From positions 32,993,001-33,057,000 of the forward strand of contig NC_091013.1 of assembly GCF_041296385.1 (NCBI RefSeq): 64,000 nucleotides of DNA. Direction: 5' to 3'. The stretch is from Aphelocoma coerulescens (lineage: Eukaryota; Chordata; Aves; Passeriformes; Corvidae). Shown here piece after piece: positions 10,033 to 22,402 of this stretch; the first letter of the stretch is position 1; each line of letters begins with the position of its first letter. The notes below the pieces were generated by a model that ran no database searches, was not told where the DNA came from, and saw nothing but the letters and a program-made list of their open reading frames with translations. Position numbers and translations under genes: made by a program.

Positions 10033-13000
10033 ATGCTCCACTTATTTTAGTTACACCCTTTTTTCCTGGTTTGCACCCCTAGAGCATAATGGCTGCAGCA
10101 CAACTGCTGCTCAGTTTGTTCACAGGAAGTTTATATGACAGAAATCAGAGAGAATTTTTCATTTATATTTACTGTACCTTGCATGTGCTTCAGAATGAAC
10201 TGAGAATTGGTAAAACTCAAAAAAAATCACTTAATATAATTTGCTTTTCCTAAATATTTGCAGAGGTTAGAGGGAGAATTCCTAAGTAAGATTGTAAGTG
10301 AAACTATTGTTTGCTAATGGCACCTGTATTCATACACTTTATAGGTGATCCTAGTTCAGTCCTAGGATCAGTTTAGAGGGAAGTAAGAGCCATCTGTATG
10401 TATTTGTCATTACGATTATTAGTGTCTCATAGCTACACAATAATGCAACAGTTGCAGGAAAAAAGCCTATCCTGTGGTATTAAAGAAAATGGCTGTTTGG
10501 TTCTTTTTCATAGCTATTACTTTGATTTTCCATAGTATTTACAAAGATCATATTTGATAGATGTGTCTGTTTTTGTCAGAAAGTGACAATTCTCTCTCTC
10601 TACTTAGATTGTCATACTGGACTTACCTATCTTTAATATCTGATGGAGAAGTGCTTTAATGCACTTTATCACCCATGTCAACATCTGGAAGACAGTCTCA
10701 GACAAATTTTTTTATTTATTTTGTACACCGTGTCCTCAGATCATGGACTTAAGGCAGAGTGAATTACATTATGCTTATGTGGGGCAAAGTAATCATTCAA
10801 AGTCCCCATGTCAGTTGCCATAAAATCAGTACAGGTCAGACATCTCTTATATCACTGGGAAGTCATTGTTATCAAAATAATTCCTTTTGTCTCTCCACAA
10901 CATTTCACAAATCCTGTTTTAGAGAAAGGAGTCAAATTACACAGCTTCTCATATATCAAACAGATTTTACAGTTCTCAACTACATCTATTTCTATCAAGC
11001 ATCTTGGTCCTAGGCCATTTTTCTCTTTGATAGCAATCTGGCTATTTCAGAACTTGAGCTGAGCGTTGTTCAAATGCTACAGAAGTTAGTTCATCTCTGC
11101 TTCGGTCCCTGGTCCCTCTTTGCACCTCTCCTACCTTTGATGCAGATAAATAACATTGCCCTTTTGAAGTTGAGGAGCTGTCGCATTTGGCAAGGAGAAC
11201 ACAAGGGGAATGCTAGAGAATCAGGCATTACATATAACTTCCCTCAATTGCTGGCTGGTGCCCCACACACAGGCACATCTTCCTTTCTGTCTGGGAGATG
11301 GTTATCCTCCAAACAGGGTGGTTGACATGTTCTGGCAACAGAACAGTCTTCCTGCCCTGAAGGTCTCAGTATTAATACAAATACTTTAAAGCATAATGCA
11401 TACCAGCTAGAGCACCAGGAAAAAAAGGTAGTGAACCAGGTAACATAGAGCATACAATGAGAAAATGCATGTTTTGGAAATTGAGGAAGCACGGAATGAA
11501 CCAGTAGAAGAAGCGAGAAGTAATTCTCAGAATCAAGCAGAAGTTCAGTAATGAGGGTTAAATCCAGGACTAATATACAGTCACCTACTCATTAGGGCCT
11601 TTATGTTTGCATGGTACTGCTGGGAAGCAAATTCTCTGACCCACAGGACAGGGACACTCATAATTTCATGTCACGCTACTTTTCACGCAGTTTTTGAATC
11701 CTTTATTGCAAATCCACTATTTCTAGCAGCTTTAGCAATTGTCCTGAGGAAATGGTCTTTGTTCTGAATGCATTCAGGAAGGCCTAGAAATTACTTTGCA
11801 CTTTCAAAGGTTTGGATAGCAGGTTTTAGATCACTTGGGAAAACACTTTTGCAACCAAAAATCATGGAGAGAAGGAGAAGACCATGGCAAATACAACATA
11901 TTGAAGTGCATGCTGGCACAGGCAGTGACTTCTCTGTGGTTTTTCATCTTTCTCAGGGCAATGATATTTTGTCTAGCTCAGGTATGTATCAGTCCTACCT
12001 GGTATAGGCATATTCTGAGTGCCCTTTTGCCATTCTGTGGGCACTGACTTCTTCAGCAATCACATCTCCTCCAGGCCAGCAGTAGAGCCATCAGTAAACT
12101 GTGAGCACTTAGCTACCCTCTTTCCTCCTCTGTCACCCAAGCACATCTAAACCACTGTAAAGAGTGTGGGTCACTGCTGGGATGCAAAGCTAGGACTTTT
12201 TATTTTTTTTTCCTCATCCTGGCCTATACTTGGCCTCAACTTTCATGTAAGTAACTGTTGCTCAGATCATATGCACAATCTACACTCAGCAGTTCAGGCA
12301 TCACCTGCAAGGTTCCAAGCCAGTATTTTTAAAGAGTGGATTGAACAACCTAAATATTAGGCAAAACATTTAACCTGTGAAGGCTATTAGCAAAGTGATA
12401 CCTTAACAGGACCTGTCTCAGTAAAAGGGGCCTTTGATCTTTGGAAACAAAGCAGTGTTCTACCAGCAGGGGAATGCCTGACTGCATCCCCTGTGGCCAC
12501 ACACTTGGCAGAGTTCTTGTCTCCATAAATATAATGGCTTTTGAGGGTTTTTATTTTATTGGTGGCATCTGGAAAGTTTCCATTATACCACAAAAAAATA
12601 CACGCCTTTTTGAATTGAAAAAAAAAAAAGAAGGAAAAGAAAGCACTTCATACTGAACAGCTAATAACAGTGTACTGATTAGATCAAAAAGAAAAGTGTT
12701 TTATGATGTAAAGCATCTTTTCACCTATTTTTTTACCAGCTACAATTATAGATCTGAGATACTCAGGTCTGTTGCGTGGTATGAAAGGCACCAATCCTAG
12801 AAAAAAGTAAACCAATTCAGAACTATGAAGGTCTTAACATCTCTTCCATAGGCAGGTGTTCTTGTTTTGTTTCAAAGTGCTTTGAAGTGAAGACCTGTTC
12901 AATGGATATGCATAATTTTCTATGTGCAGTAAGACTTGCTACCCTGCAAATGTGCTTTTTCCCCCTCATGTCACATTGATTTAAATCCTGACATTTAGTA

Positions 13001-15775
13001 GGACCAAGTTCTGGCCCTGAAATTTTACTTCCTCTTTATTAATACAATGAAAAAAGAAATATTAGGAAAACCAAAATGGGCACAGAATAGAATGATGATA
13101 TTTACAGCTAGAAAATCTCAGTTTCATTTATGTTCTAGTGATAAACCAGATTTTTGTCATTGCTTTTTTTTTTTTTTTTATTGGCAGGTCTAAAATTTAA
13201 ATCACAACAAAAAAACCCACCAAACAATCAAAAGAAAACACAACAATGAAGCAAGACACAGTTAAATTAAATGCCAAATGGCAAAACATACTTCTTTCAA
13301 AGTCAGTTTACTTTAAAGAAATCTTCCCTCTCACCTTCCTTAATGGACAGCTTAGACCACAGCAAAGTTCTGGAAAAGAAAAGCTACCTTCAGAACCCTA
13401 CATGGTTTCAATTTCAACTTCATATGGAATATAATTTGTCTTAGACAGAAAATTTGTAACAAAGTGGAAGGTTTGCCCGTCACATTCCCTGAGGGAGCTT
13501 ATGTGTGGAAACTAATATGCTATCTTTTTCTTTCATTGTGAAAGTTACCTTACCCATCAAAAAGTTAGTATGTGAGAGGTTTCTGAAATGTGCCATTAGT
13601 AGTGGGAGGGAAAAAGTCTCACCCTAGATTAGGCTTCGAATGGCAGTGTAGTAAGGCAATTTGTACTGCATGTTTGTATCCTCTGTTTCTCAAATGTCTT
13701 GTTACATTAAGGGAGCCTCTGAACTGTATATGTTGAAGAAAACTTCTCCAGTCTGTGTTCTGAGGTGTTTTCAACACTAATGTCTGCTTTTCGTTCCTTC
13801 TTTTTTTTTTTTTTTCCAATTACTTTGCAGTAACTCATGGTTTCCTCTTGGATTTTCTAGAATTATTTGATCCCTGCAGCCTCTGGTGGTCATCTGCATT
13901 TATTATGTATTTATAACCTCAAATAAATTCACTTTGGAATATGCAATATCCTGACTTCACCAGTTCTAGCTGTCCTGAGAGTCATTCTGGTTTTCTTTAC
14001 TCCTCCAGTATCTTTGTAACCATAAGCCATATTTCTGAAGATGAGAGCAATCTCAGAAACTGCTGTGCAGCTCTCACTACCCTGAGTGGGCTTGTACAAG
14101 TGTAGCTGGTACACATAGATGGGCTCATTTGAATCAGCAAGCACAGAAGGATAAGCTCTATCTGATGTGCTTTACTGTGCTGCTTGGGAGCATTAACAGC
14201 AGTTCTCTTTTAAAGCAGTTAAAAGTTTTCTCTGTAACTAATTTAACCAGTTTCTCAGTGTATACAAGGAGCAAATCTGTTGGTTGATAGGGAACAACTC
14301 TGTTGCTTTTAAAGGATGTGCCCTTTTCCAGGCACAATTCTATTGAAAATCTTGAGTTCTGAAGCAGTATCACAACCTTTCTCCTGTCTGACCTGCTTTC
14401 CTACCATGCCACAAAGAAAGGAACCCTGAAGTGCACCACAGATGATTACCACAGAGGCTATCAAGTTATTTTTGCTAGCTGCTGATTGCCACACCTGATC
14501 CTCTTTAAATTAACTCCAGCTAGGTTTCCCCATATGTGGTGACAGAGGGTTGCATATTGCCTGACAGATCAAAATATTTTCCAGATCGTAGTGCAGAGAA
14601 AGCTGTGAAGTGTCATGCAAGGTCAAATTACTACTTTCTGCTGTAAGTCTTTTTTGTGCTGGCCTACAAGACAGTGTCAGGCATATTTTAACATAAAGCA
14701 GTGAGATAGACATTCATTGCTTCAGGATTGATCATAGATAGTTGTACCTGGAAAGCCAATTTGTGTGTAAAGGTAGAGCACATGGGAAGGAGAGATGGGG
14801 TAAATTCTGTTTGTATGACAGCAGCACTCCAGAGGGGAAAGCCATAGTCCTGGATCCAACTTCTGTAGTACTGGGCACTGCAGAAGATTGTAGAGATTAG
14901 TCTAATTTAGATTTATATGGAAGAATAAACTTGAATAACCTGTTGTTGAGGACACAGAGTGCTGTGGCTGAGACCTAGTTAGGAAACAGGGCTGAATAAA
15001 GTGAATAAAAAATCATAACTAAAAAGACAGAAATGCTTTCATTGTTCTCACTGATACTTCTCTTTTTCTTCTCATTTTGGTGGGGTAGTCTCATTTCAGA
15101 GACTTTTGTTCTGATTTAGCCATCTAACTAGAAATCCTCAAGAAGAGGAATATTCCTGAGGAAAAAGTTGCTGTTCAATGAAAATGAGAATCTGTTCTAG
15201 GTGGGACGATAGAAGGGATTTCTTCTGATTCTGCAGGAGTTCTAATTCTCTACCATTTTCAGGAACTGATCCTTTCTTTTGCAGTGTTGGACATGTTGCT
15301 AGTTAGGGGTAAACTACTCTAAGAGCACTCCAAAATGCCTGTTTGAGATGTTTGTGATACGTTTGAGTTTTGAAATATTACATAAACAAATAGGTTGTTT
15401 GCACATAGTCTTTGGTGCTGGTCCAGTGCATTTAACATAGACTCCTTCAAAATCTAGCGTGGGAGCAACTCAGATTAGGACAGGATCTTGACAATGAGAT
15501 TTCTTCATGCCTGAATTCTGCTCTTCTAATCACTTACCCATGGACTGAGTACAGGGGAATTACTGACTTGGCTATCTGACCTGCTTTGGTTCACAGCTTT
15601 TCAACCCTCAGGGGAAACATCCTACTTTTTATTCATCCTTTTCCCAGGTAAAATTTTAATGTGTCATACTGAAAGTATAAGTAGTGAAATTTTAGTCCAA
15701 TGCAATGAGCCTGAAGGCCTCCAATTTAATGTTTCTGCTTAAAAATCTCAAAAAACACCAAGCAACCCAGTTTCA

Positions 15776-15899
15776 TTTTTCCAATTATTTAAGAGTTTTG
15801 GTTATTTTTCCAATTATTTAAGAGTTTTGGTTATTTTCCAATTATTTAAGAGTTTTCCAATTTATTTTTCCAATTATTTAAGAGTTTTGGTTATTTTCC
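15776..15899. repeat. 29-bp minisatellite, about four copies
   Basis: The unit contains CCAATTATTTAAGAGTTTTG followed by GTTA and a T run. Copies 1 (15776) and 2 (15805) are essentially identical. Copy 3 is rearranged in its 3' part, and copy 4 is again like copy 1. A (GTTT)n run follows at about 15913-15931. Confidence 0.92.
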
Positions 15900-17476
15900 T
15901 TTTTCGTTCCTTTTTGTTTGTTTGTTTGTTTAGATCACTTGATTTAAATCAAACACTGGAAAGCAACCCTTTAATTTAAAATTTCCAGTACTTCAATGTA
16001 TAGAAATATTGTAGTATTCAAATACTGTTTTTCTGAATTTAGCCCATAATTTACTGCCAATAATTTATCCCAGGTAATACAGTTCTTTGCATACATAAAA
16101 TGCTCCTTTGTGTAATTTCTAAGAAGCCACTTGTATCTTTGCAATATTTATGTCTTGTGTGCAGTCTGTTGGGTTGAAAAAAAGTACTTCTTGTGTGTTG
16201 GAGGAAGAGGCTTTTTACCCAATTACTGCACAGCAAGCTCCCTTAAAATACAACCTTCTCTTTGTGAATGTAAATAATCAATGTACACAGATAACTTTTA
16301 TTTAGAGTTTTATTTCCTGACAGTGATTATTTGCTGAAATGGCTTGATACATACAGAGATAGAATATTTTTCTTGAATAGCATTGTAGGTAGGAAAGTTT
16401 GGTTGACAGTTAATGTTTGCCAAACTTAGTCTTAACTGTCACACACAAAACTAAATATAGAAGCTGCTAGTTCTTATTCTCTCTTCTTTTCTATAGCTTC
16501 ACAATCATATTTTTTAATCTGAGAGGATCTTAGGAGTACAGCATACAAACTTTCTGGATGCCACTGAGTTGAAAGTTAGGTAAGAGTCAGGGAAAGTCTG
16601 AGGTATGAATTACATAAGAAAATCCTTTTCTTCTCTCCCCTTCCTTCTCAGATTACCCAGACTATGCTGGCGTTAAAGAGGTTTCTTAGCAAGTATTTGT
16701 AAACTGCAAAGATGTTCAGTGTTACAGTTGCCATTTTGAGGTCATGGCACAAACTACTTGTTCTGTCATCTTTTAACAGGGACGTATTATGTTCTGCACA
16801 TATTATTTTAAACATTGTGGCTCATTTTTGCATCTGTATCATTTTCTTATGACCGTTATTGTTCATCCAGACCTTGTTTGCTAGCTTGCTAGACTTTGCA
16901 GAAACAAATTCTATTATTGTTCAGTCTTATGATATCCCACAGGAACTCTCCCCACTGATGAATATAAGTAAAACAAAAATTGAAACTGTAGGGATTGATT
17001 GAAAAATAAGCCTAACCATTAAGATCTAGAGTTTTCATTCTACAACATAATACTTGAAAAATTACAGCTTGTGCATTAGGGAATGGTAAATGAAGGATGA
17101 AAGTACTGAAGATTGATTGATAGTGATGGTGGGAAATGAAGAATAAAAGTGATTTGTAGTTAATTGAGGGAGTCCGTTTATGTGCACACTGTCATTCACA
17201 CTCCTGGACGAAGTGACAACCAAAACCAGCATGGGGAAAAAATACTGTTTTCAGAGGACTGTGTTCTCATCCTGGTACTGCTTTAATCCAAACTTTCTTT
17301 CTTCTTTTGATTTTCACTTGCAGTTCTGTTTTGGTAGTTTGAATCTAAAGCATAGGGATGACATTTCTGTCAGAGTTTCTGTGTCTGTAGCAAGTGGAGG
17401 GCTTTCTATTTTCAAGTTCATTCTCTTCCATGCAGGAAGAATGAGGGTTTTTAATTTTCCTCACTGATATCTTCAT

Positions 17477-17660
17477 AGCATCATAGAAGAGAATCATCGA
17501 ATAATTTAGGTTGGAAAATATTCTTAAATTTTTGAGTCCAGCCCTTAACCTAACACTGCTAAATCCACCAATAAAACATGTCCTTAAGTGCCACATCCAC
17601 TCATCTTTTAAAAACCTTCAGGGATGGTGACTTAACACTTCCTGTTACCAGGTCTTTCTT
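17477..17660 (-). mobile_element. CR1 LINE 3'-end fragment
   Basis: The + strand shows the reverse complement of a CR1 3' end: an ATCATAGAA-like terminus, then aatttaggttggaaaa, gtccagccc, ccttaagtgccacatc and cagggatggtgac, the order found in avian CR1 tails. It is strongly 5'-truncated and divergent. It is antisense to GABRG3 within intron 2. Confidence 0.85.
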
Positions 17661-19586
17661 CAAATGTGGTAATTTGTTGTTAAATGGAGATGTTTTAGCA
17701 TATATTTTTTAATAGGAATATCTAGGTAAATAAATGTTGCCTATAAGGTCATGTAGGAAAATAGGAATAGTCATCATCACTAATGCAAGGTTAAAAACCC
17801 CACTATAATCACTACTAATACAGTTACCAATAACTGTGTAATGATTTATTACAGCTTTGTCCCAATTTAAAAATAGCAATTTATGTGGTAATGAAAGAAT
17901 GTAGAATATCATTTTAGAGCAATATTAAAAAAATATCTCATTACTGCAGAGCCAATCTTATTCAGAAGTCTTGTGAAATTTGGGCCAAATTCAAATGGCT
18001 GTGTAGTTCTGGAACAGAGATCATATTATGTTTTTTATGTGGTTGTGTGCCTTCTAAAAATCTAGTTCTAGTTGCTTTGCTTCCCTAAATGTGTATGTAT
18101 TGATCTATAACATTTTTTACCACTCCTGTGTGGTACCTAACCAGAATAAACCTGGGAGTTGGTTGAACAATGTAAGAAAGGTTAACTCTCAGCAAAAAAG
18201 AAATTTTTTTTAAAATATATGAGAGCTCAGTAAGATGTACTCTGTTTAATTGAGCTTGTAAAAAATATTTCTCAATATTAAAATTTAAAAAATATTTCTA
18301 AATATTTATGATTTGTGCAGCAACATTAGTGCTGTTTGGACTGACTTCAAATGTGGAGGAAGCTTTCTGAAGGAAGAAAAGTGTTTTCATTCATTAAATA
18401 AGCATCAGTTCTGAATAGTGGAGATCTATCAAAAGTTAAGAAATATTTTAAAAGGACAGGATAATTCAGAGTAGTAAATAAGCATAATAAAATAACAGGA
18501 ACTTTTTTCAGATTTTTTTCCCTACATGACATGAAATTGTATAACCTTCCCTCTTTTGATTTACTCAAGAGTCTTTTAAAATTTTCCTGATTTCTGTTGA
18601 GCTTTTTTTACACACGATCAACTCACACATGTCCAGCAGCAACATCTTAATGGATTTTAATCCACGATTAAAATGGATTCAAACTCAGGTACTGTTTTTC
18701 TCACCAGTGTAAATCCATAAATCTGGACTAGATGAATCCTATAGTTGTCCTGAATGTGTATTTAGGATGAGGGCATTATTCTAGATGTTTCTGTGTCCCG
18801 TTGTGCAGACAAAGCTTTGCCCTAACTGTCTAGGTGTTCCCATGTCTTTGTAAGTGAGCTTTTCAGGCAGTGTTGAGCTCCTGACTCCCATGGCCAGAAG
18901 TTTTGAACTGTCTGAAGTTTGTAGGCACTACTTGTTGATAGTGTCTTTGCAATGTGATAGTTACAAAGCTGACTGGAATATAAACTCTGTCTGTCTCAAA
19001 GCAGGGCATTTGGATCAGATGACCTTAGTTTTGTTTAAAAACATTTTGATTGGTTTTGTAAATCCCCTCCTTGAATAAAACCAGAACATATGAAGATTAA
19101 ATGACTGTGATAAGCAGCTATCTTACCTTAGGTAGCACTGTGTAGCAGTGTAACACTGCTTACACATGATGTTCTTACATTGTCTTTTAGGGAAAGTTAC
19201 TACCATATATTAGGCAGTAATTCAGAGAACTTTGAGAAGGCTGGTACATTTGTTGACAACCTTTAATTGCTCTCTTGCATGTTGTATACACATGGTTCTG
19301 CCAGTAATTTTTCTTAGTTCTGGCAGCTCTTTAGAAATATTTTGGGTTTATGATAATATTAAAACAGTACTGAAGCTGAGTATCCATTTTTAATCTTATA
19401 GTCAACTTTTAGTGAGGTATTAACACTTTTGTTGTTCTGTCAACAACACTGTGAGGACTTTTCTAATGCAAGAAAAAAAGCTCCATCTGCAGCTCGACAA
19501 CTCTATGTGTGGCTTGAATTCCTTCATGAAGTGAGTGTTCACAAATGCATCCAGTATACAGAAAAACTGAGCAGGCATTGAAATTG

Positions 19587-19645
19587 AAGAATCACAGAAT
19601 GATTGGAAGGGAACACCGTGGGTCATCTGGTCCAACCTTCCTGAT
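19587..19645 (-). mobile_element. Short CR1 LINE 3'-end remnant
   Basis: About 60 bp with the antisense CR1 terminus: gaatcacagaatgattggaa, then gggaacacc and catctggtccaacc. Too short to subtype. Antisense to GABRG3. Confidence 0.75.
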
Positions 19646-22334
19646 ACTGTAGCTATTTAAGTTTTTTGATGAAACTCAGTTTATTTATTTAGGGTGAGTT
19701 CTTTCTAATAAGACATGATAACTTTAAGACTCAGTTATTTCCTTTTTCATAATGCATTTGGAGGAAATAGTCTTAAAATCTTTTGAATTGGTATTTTGAA
19801 TTAAAAACTTATGATAACAAATTTAAAATTTATACCTGATAATCCTTTGTATGTTTGTGTGTTTATATCCATGAAAGACCACATGCAACAAGAACTATTC
19901 TATCTTTTCTTTTAAAACCTGAACACATATTTATCATACAATCAAATTACAATTGTATTTTCTACCTCTTTCTAGGAAAATAATTCAAAGAAACTTTCAA
20001 TTCTTTTTTTTTATTATTATTTGTACAAGTATAATAGCTTACCTGTATTTTTTAATCATTTATTTTCAATTTGAATTTCACTGGGAACATCTGATAGAAG
20101 TGACTGTTGTTTAGTGTTCTGTTTCAAGGTTAGACTTTTACTCTTTTTTTTTAGAGTAAGATAAAATTCTCTTTAGCATTAATAAGCAATGCTTAATATT
20201 TTTTTACACTGTAAGAGAATTTGGTCCAGCACAGTCAGGAAAAATTATCACCTCATATTCTATTTATATACTTGGCTACAATGATTAAACAAAACCAGAT
20301 TTCAAGCACCATTTTCTGGTCCTGAATTTTGTCCCTGGTCCTGCCAAGACTCAACTGCATGTCAATTTGCATAGTTTAGTCTAGTGCCATTAATGTTCAC
20401 CAGAACTCCTTAGTCTTGAACTTCCAGCTAGACATGTGCATAAACCCTGTAAAGATAAGAGCTCTTTATTCCATGTATGCTATTCTGGTGGAAGAGCTAG
20501 CTGTAGTTCCTTGCTATTACCAATTCCTGTGTAATGACATTTATTACTGCATTTTGAGGCAACTCATTACCAGAAGCTGCTAGACTCCTATTTAGTTATT
20601 AGCTGGGTACAATTAGAATTGCTTTAATCAGCTGAGCTTGTTCAGCTGAATTCACATTTTCTTTTGCTGAAGGGGAGATCTGAGTTTATCAGCCAGTACT
20701 TCAGACAGTGTGAAACCATGACCTTAAATAATCCTGGATGTTCTGACCATATACAGTCAAGAAGTATGTTATATTAAGTAGCTTATTAATTAGTTATATT
20801 AAGTAAGTTACTTAATGAATTGGAGAGAATGGTTATCATCTTTAATCACTGCTTGTACCCAGTTTAATGTCTGTTTTTTGCAACAGGGGATATAGCCTTC
20901 CTAAAGATGTGTACATACCAAAGTCTTACAAGACAAGCCAGTTTGCCTTTTTTTTTTTTTTTCATAACCGTCTAAATTTTCAAGTACTTTAAAACCACTT
21001 GGCACCTCATTGATAGTCTGAAATTTGGGGGATGCAGGCAAAAAATATTCATCTTTACATGTGAAGATTCCTGTCTATCTTCAGCTTTGTGCCAGTTAGA
21101 TGGCTTTAGACCAATTGACTGATACTTACCAGAGATAAGCTTCCAACAGTGTTTAACTGTTCCTCACTTCTCTGCTCAGTAGCTTTCCAGAGGAAAGCTT
21201 TCTGAGTTTTGAATGGCTGATATGCCTGCATTTCCTCATTCTAGGAGGCTTGGGGGTTAGTGAAAAAAAAACAAGTCCAGCATAGTTCCCAAACTTCAGT
21301 GATTTGAATACTCTCTGGAGATTTTTGAAAACCATGTAGAGGAGAAGGTGCTTCTATGGGAAAGAAAGATGTCCAACAGAAGCTGTTGGCTTACCAGGGG
21401 CAAGTTTGCATAATTTCTCACTATGCAGGTTAAAACAGCATTTATACTTAGTTTTGAGTCAGCTAACTCTGGAGAAAGTAAACCACTAATTTAGATCTCA
21501 ATTTAGAGCTGAATGTATACCCTATGGGTTTGGAAGAAAGGCAATATAAGTAAAAAAATTAATTTTCCTTCAGTGTAAGAGTGGCATTATTTTAGAGTTA
21601 GGTTATGTTACCAACAAGAGGTAGCTCAATAAGGTCCAGCAGGTACCCTGACACCAAAGATGCTGAAAGAAAGACAAATCCTAGTGGCCTCAGCAAAAGA
21701 AAGGAGTACCAAGCTTTTCTTGGCTTATTAAGTCCTGGAAGTCTGAAAACATGGAAGATGTTGTGAGAAATGTGCACTGACTAAGCCAAATCAAATTCAA
21801 AAGCCTTTGGATGAAAGGGTGAAAAGGCAATGTGGGCTGAAGGGAATGAGTCTAAATTGAAAGAAGAGTTGCTTAGGTTTAGCTAATCAGATTTCATAGA
21901 GATTTTACTCTAAGTTAGGATGATTTCAGGGCTGATGAGATGCAAAAATCTGGAAAGAAGATTGTTTTGATGTGGAACAAACAGGCTAAAGGATCTGCAT
22001 GCTGAGGCAAAGGGAAAAAGTAATATGCTGCATTATTTATACTTTCTTGGCAGACATCTTTTGACTTTGAGCTACCTGCCTAGCACTGAAAGTTTCTTTA
22101 ACAAATTGCTGCTGAGACAAATGGGAATCATGATAACGAAGTGGTACAGGTTTTAATTTATGGCAATTTTTTTTGTTGGGTAGAAGGAATAGAACCATGT
22201 CTTCCTAAAAATACATAATCTGTATTTCTCAGTAGTTGTACCTGAAAAAATACCTTATGGTTATTGGGGAAGAAAGTATTTAAAGTGATTATTTATGTTG
22301 TCTGCAAAATAATATTTTTTTTTTTTCTCCACAG

Positions 22335-22402
22335 TAAAACCAACAGTTATTGATGTTGACATTTATGTCAACAGCATTGGTCCTGTATCATCAATAAATA
22401 TG
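22335..22402 (+). CDS. GABRG3: GABRG3 coding exon 3
   Basis: A 68-nt exon that completes the split Ile codon (A|TA) and encodes KPTVIDVDIYVNSIGPVSSI-NM, residues 68-90 of the predicted protein. The length of 68 nt is the one I recall for the equivalent exon in vertebrate gamma-subunit genes, and the peptide matches gamma-3 (VDIYVNSIGPVSSIN) almost exactly. It contributes the first beta strands of the extracellular ligand-binding domain. The acceptor is a long poly-T tract ending tctccacag and the donor is ATG|GTAAGT, so the next exon should begin in phase 0 with the conserved Glu-Tyr of EYQIDIFF. That exon, which carries the benzodiazepine-pocket Phe of gamma subunits, is not in the window. 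Its reading frame is too short for ordinary ORF thresholds; it was identified from the peptide and the splice sites. Confidence 0.96.

Larger units (their letters stand above)
9263..22334 (+). other. GABRG3: GABRG3 intron 2 (phase 1)
   Basis: A 13,072-bp GT-AG intron, AT-rich throughout. It holds a T/G-rich tract near 9928-10032, poly-T runs (13164-13179 and about 13799-13815), a 29-bp minisatellite and two CR1 3'-end remnants. Open frames in it are short and do not resemble known proteins. Confidence 0.93.

Noticed and set aside
13799..13835. Poly-T tract followed by tttgcag, resembling a splice acceptor
   Set aside because: It is followed directly by TAA and by sequence without gamma-subunit similarity. 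Exon 2 joins exon 3 perfectly in phase, so no exon is needed here.
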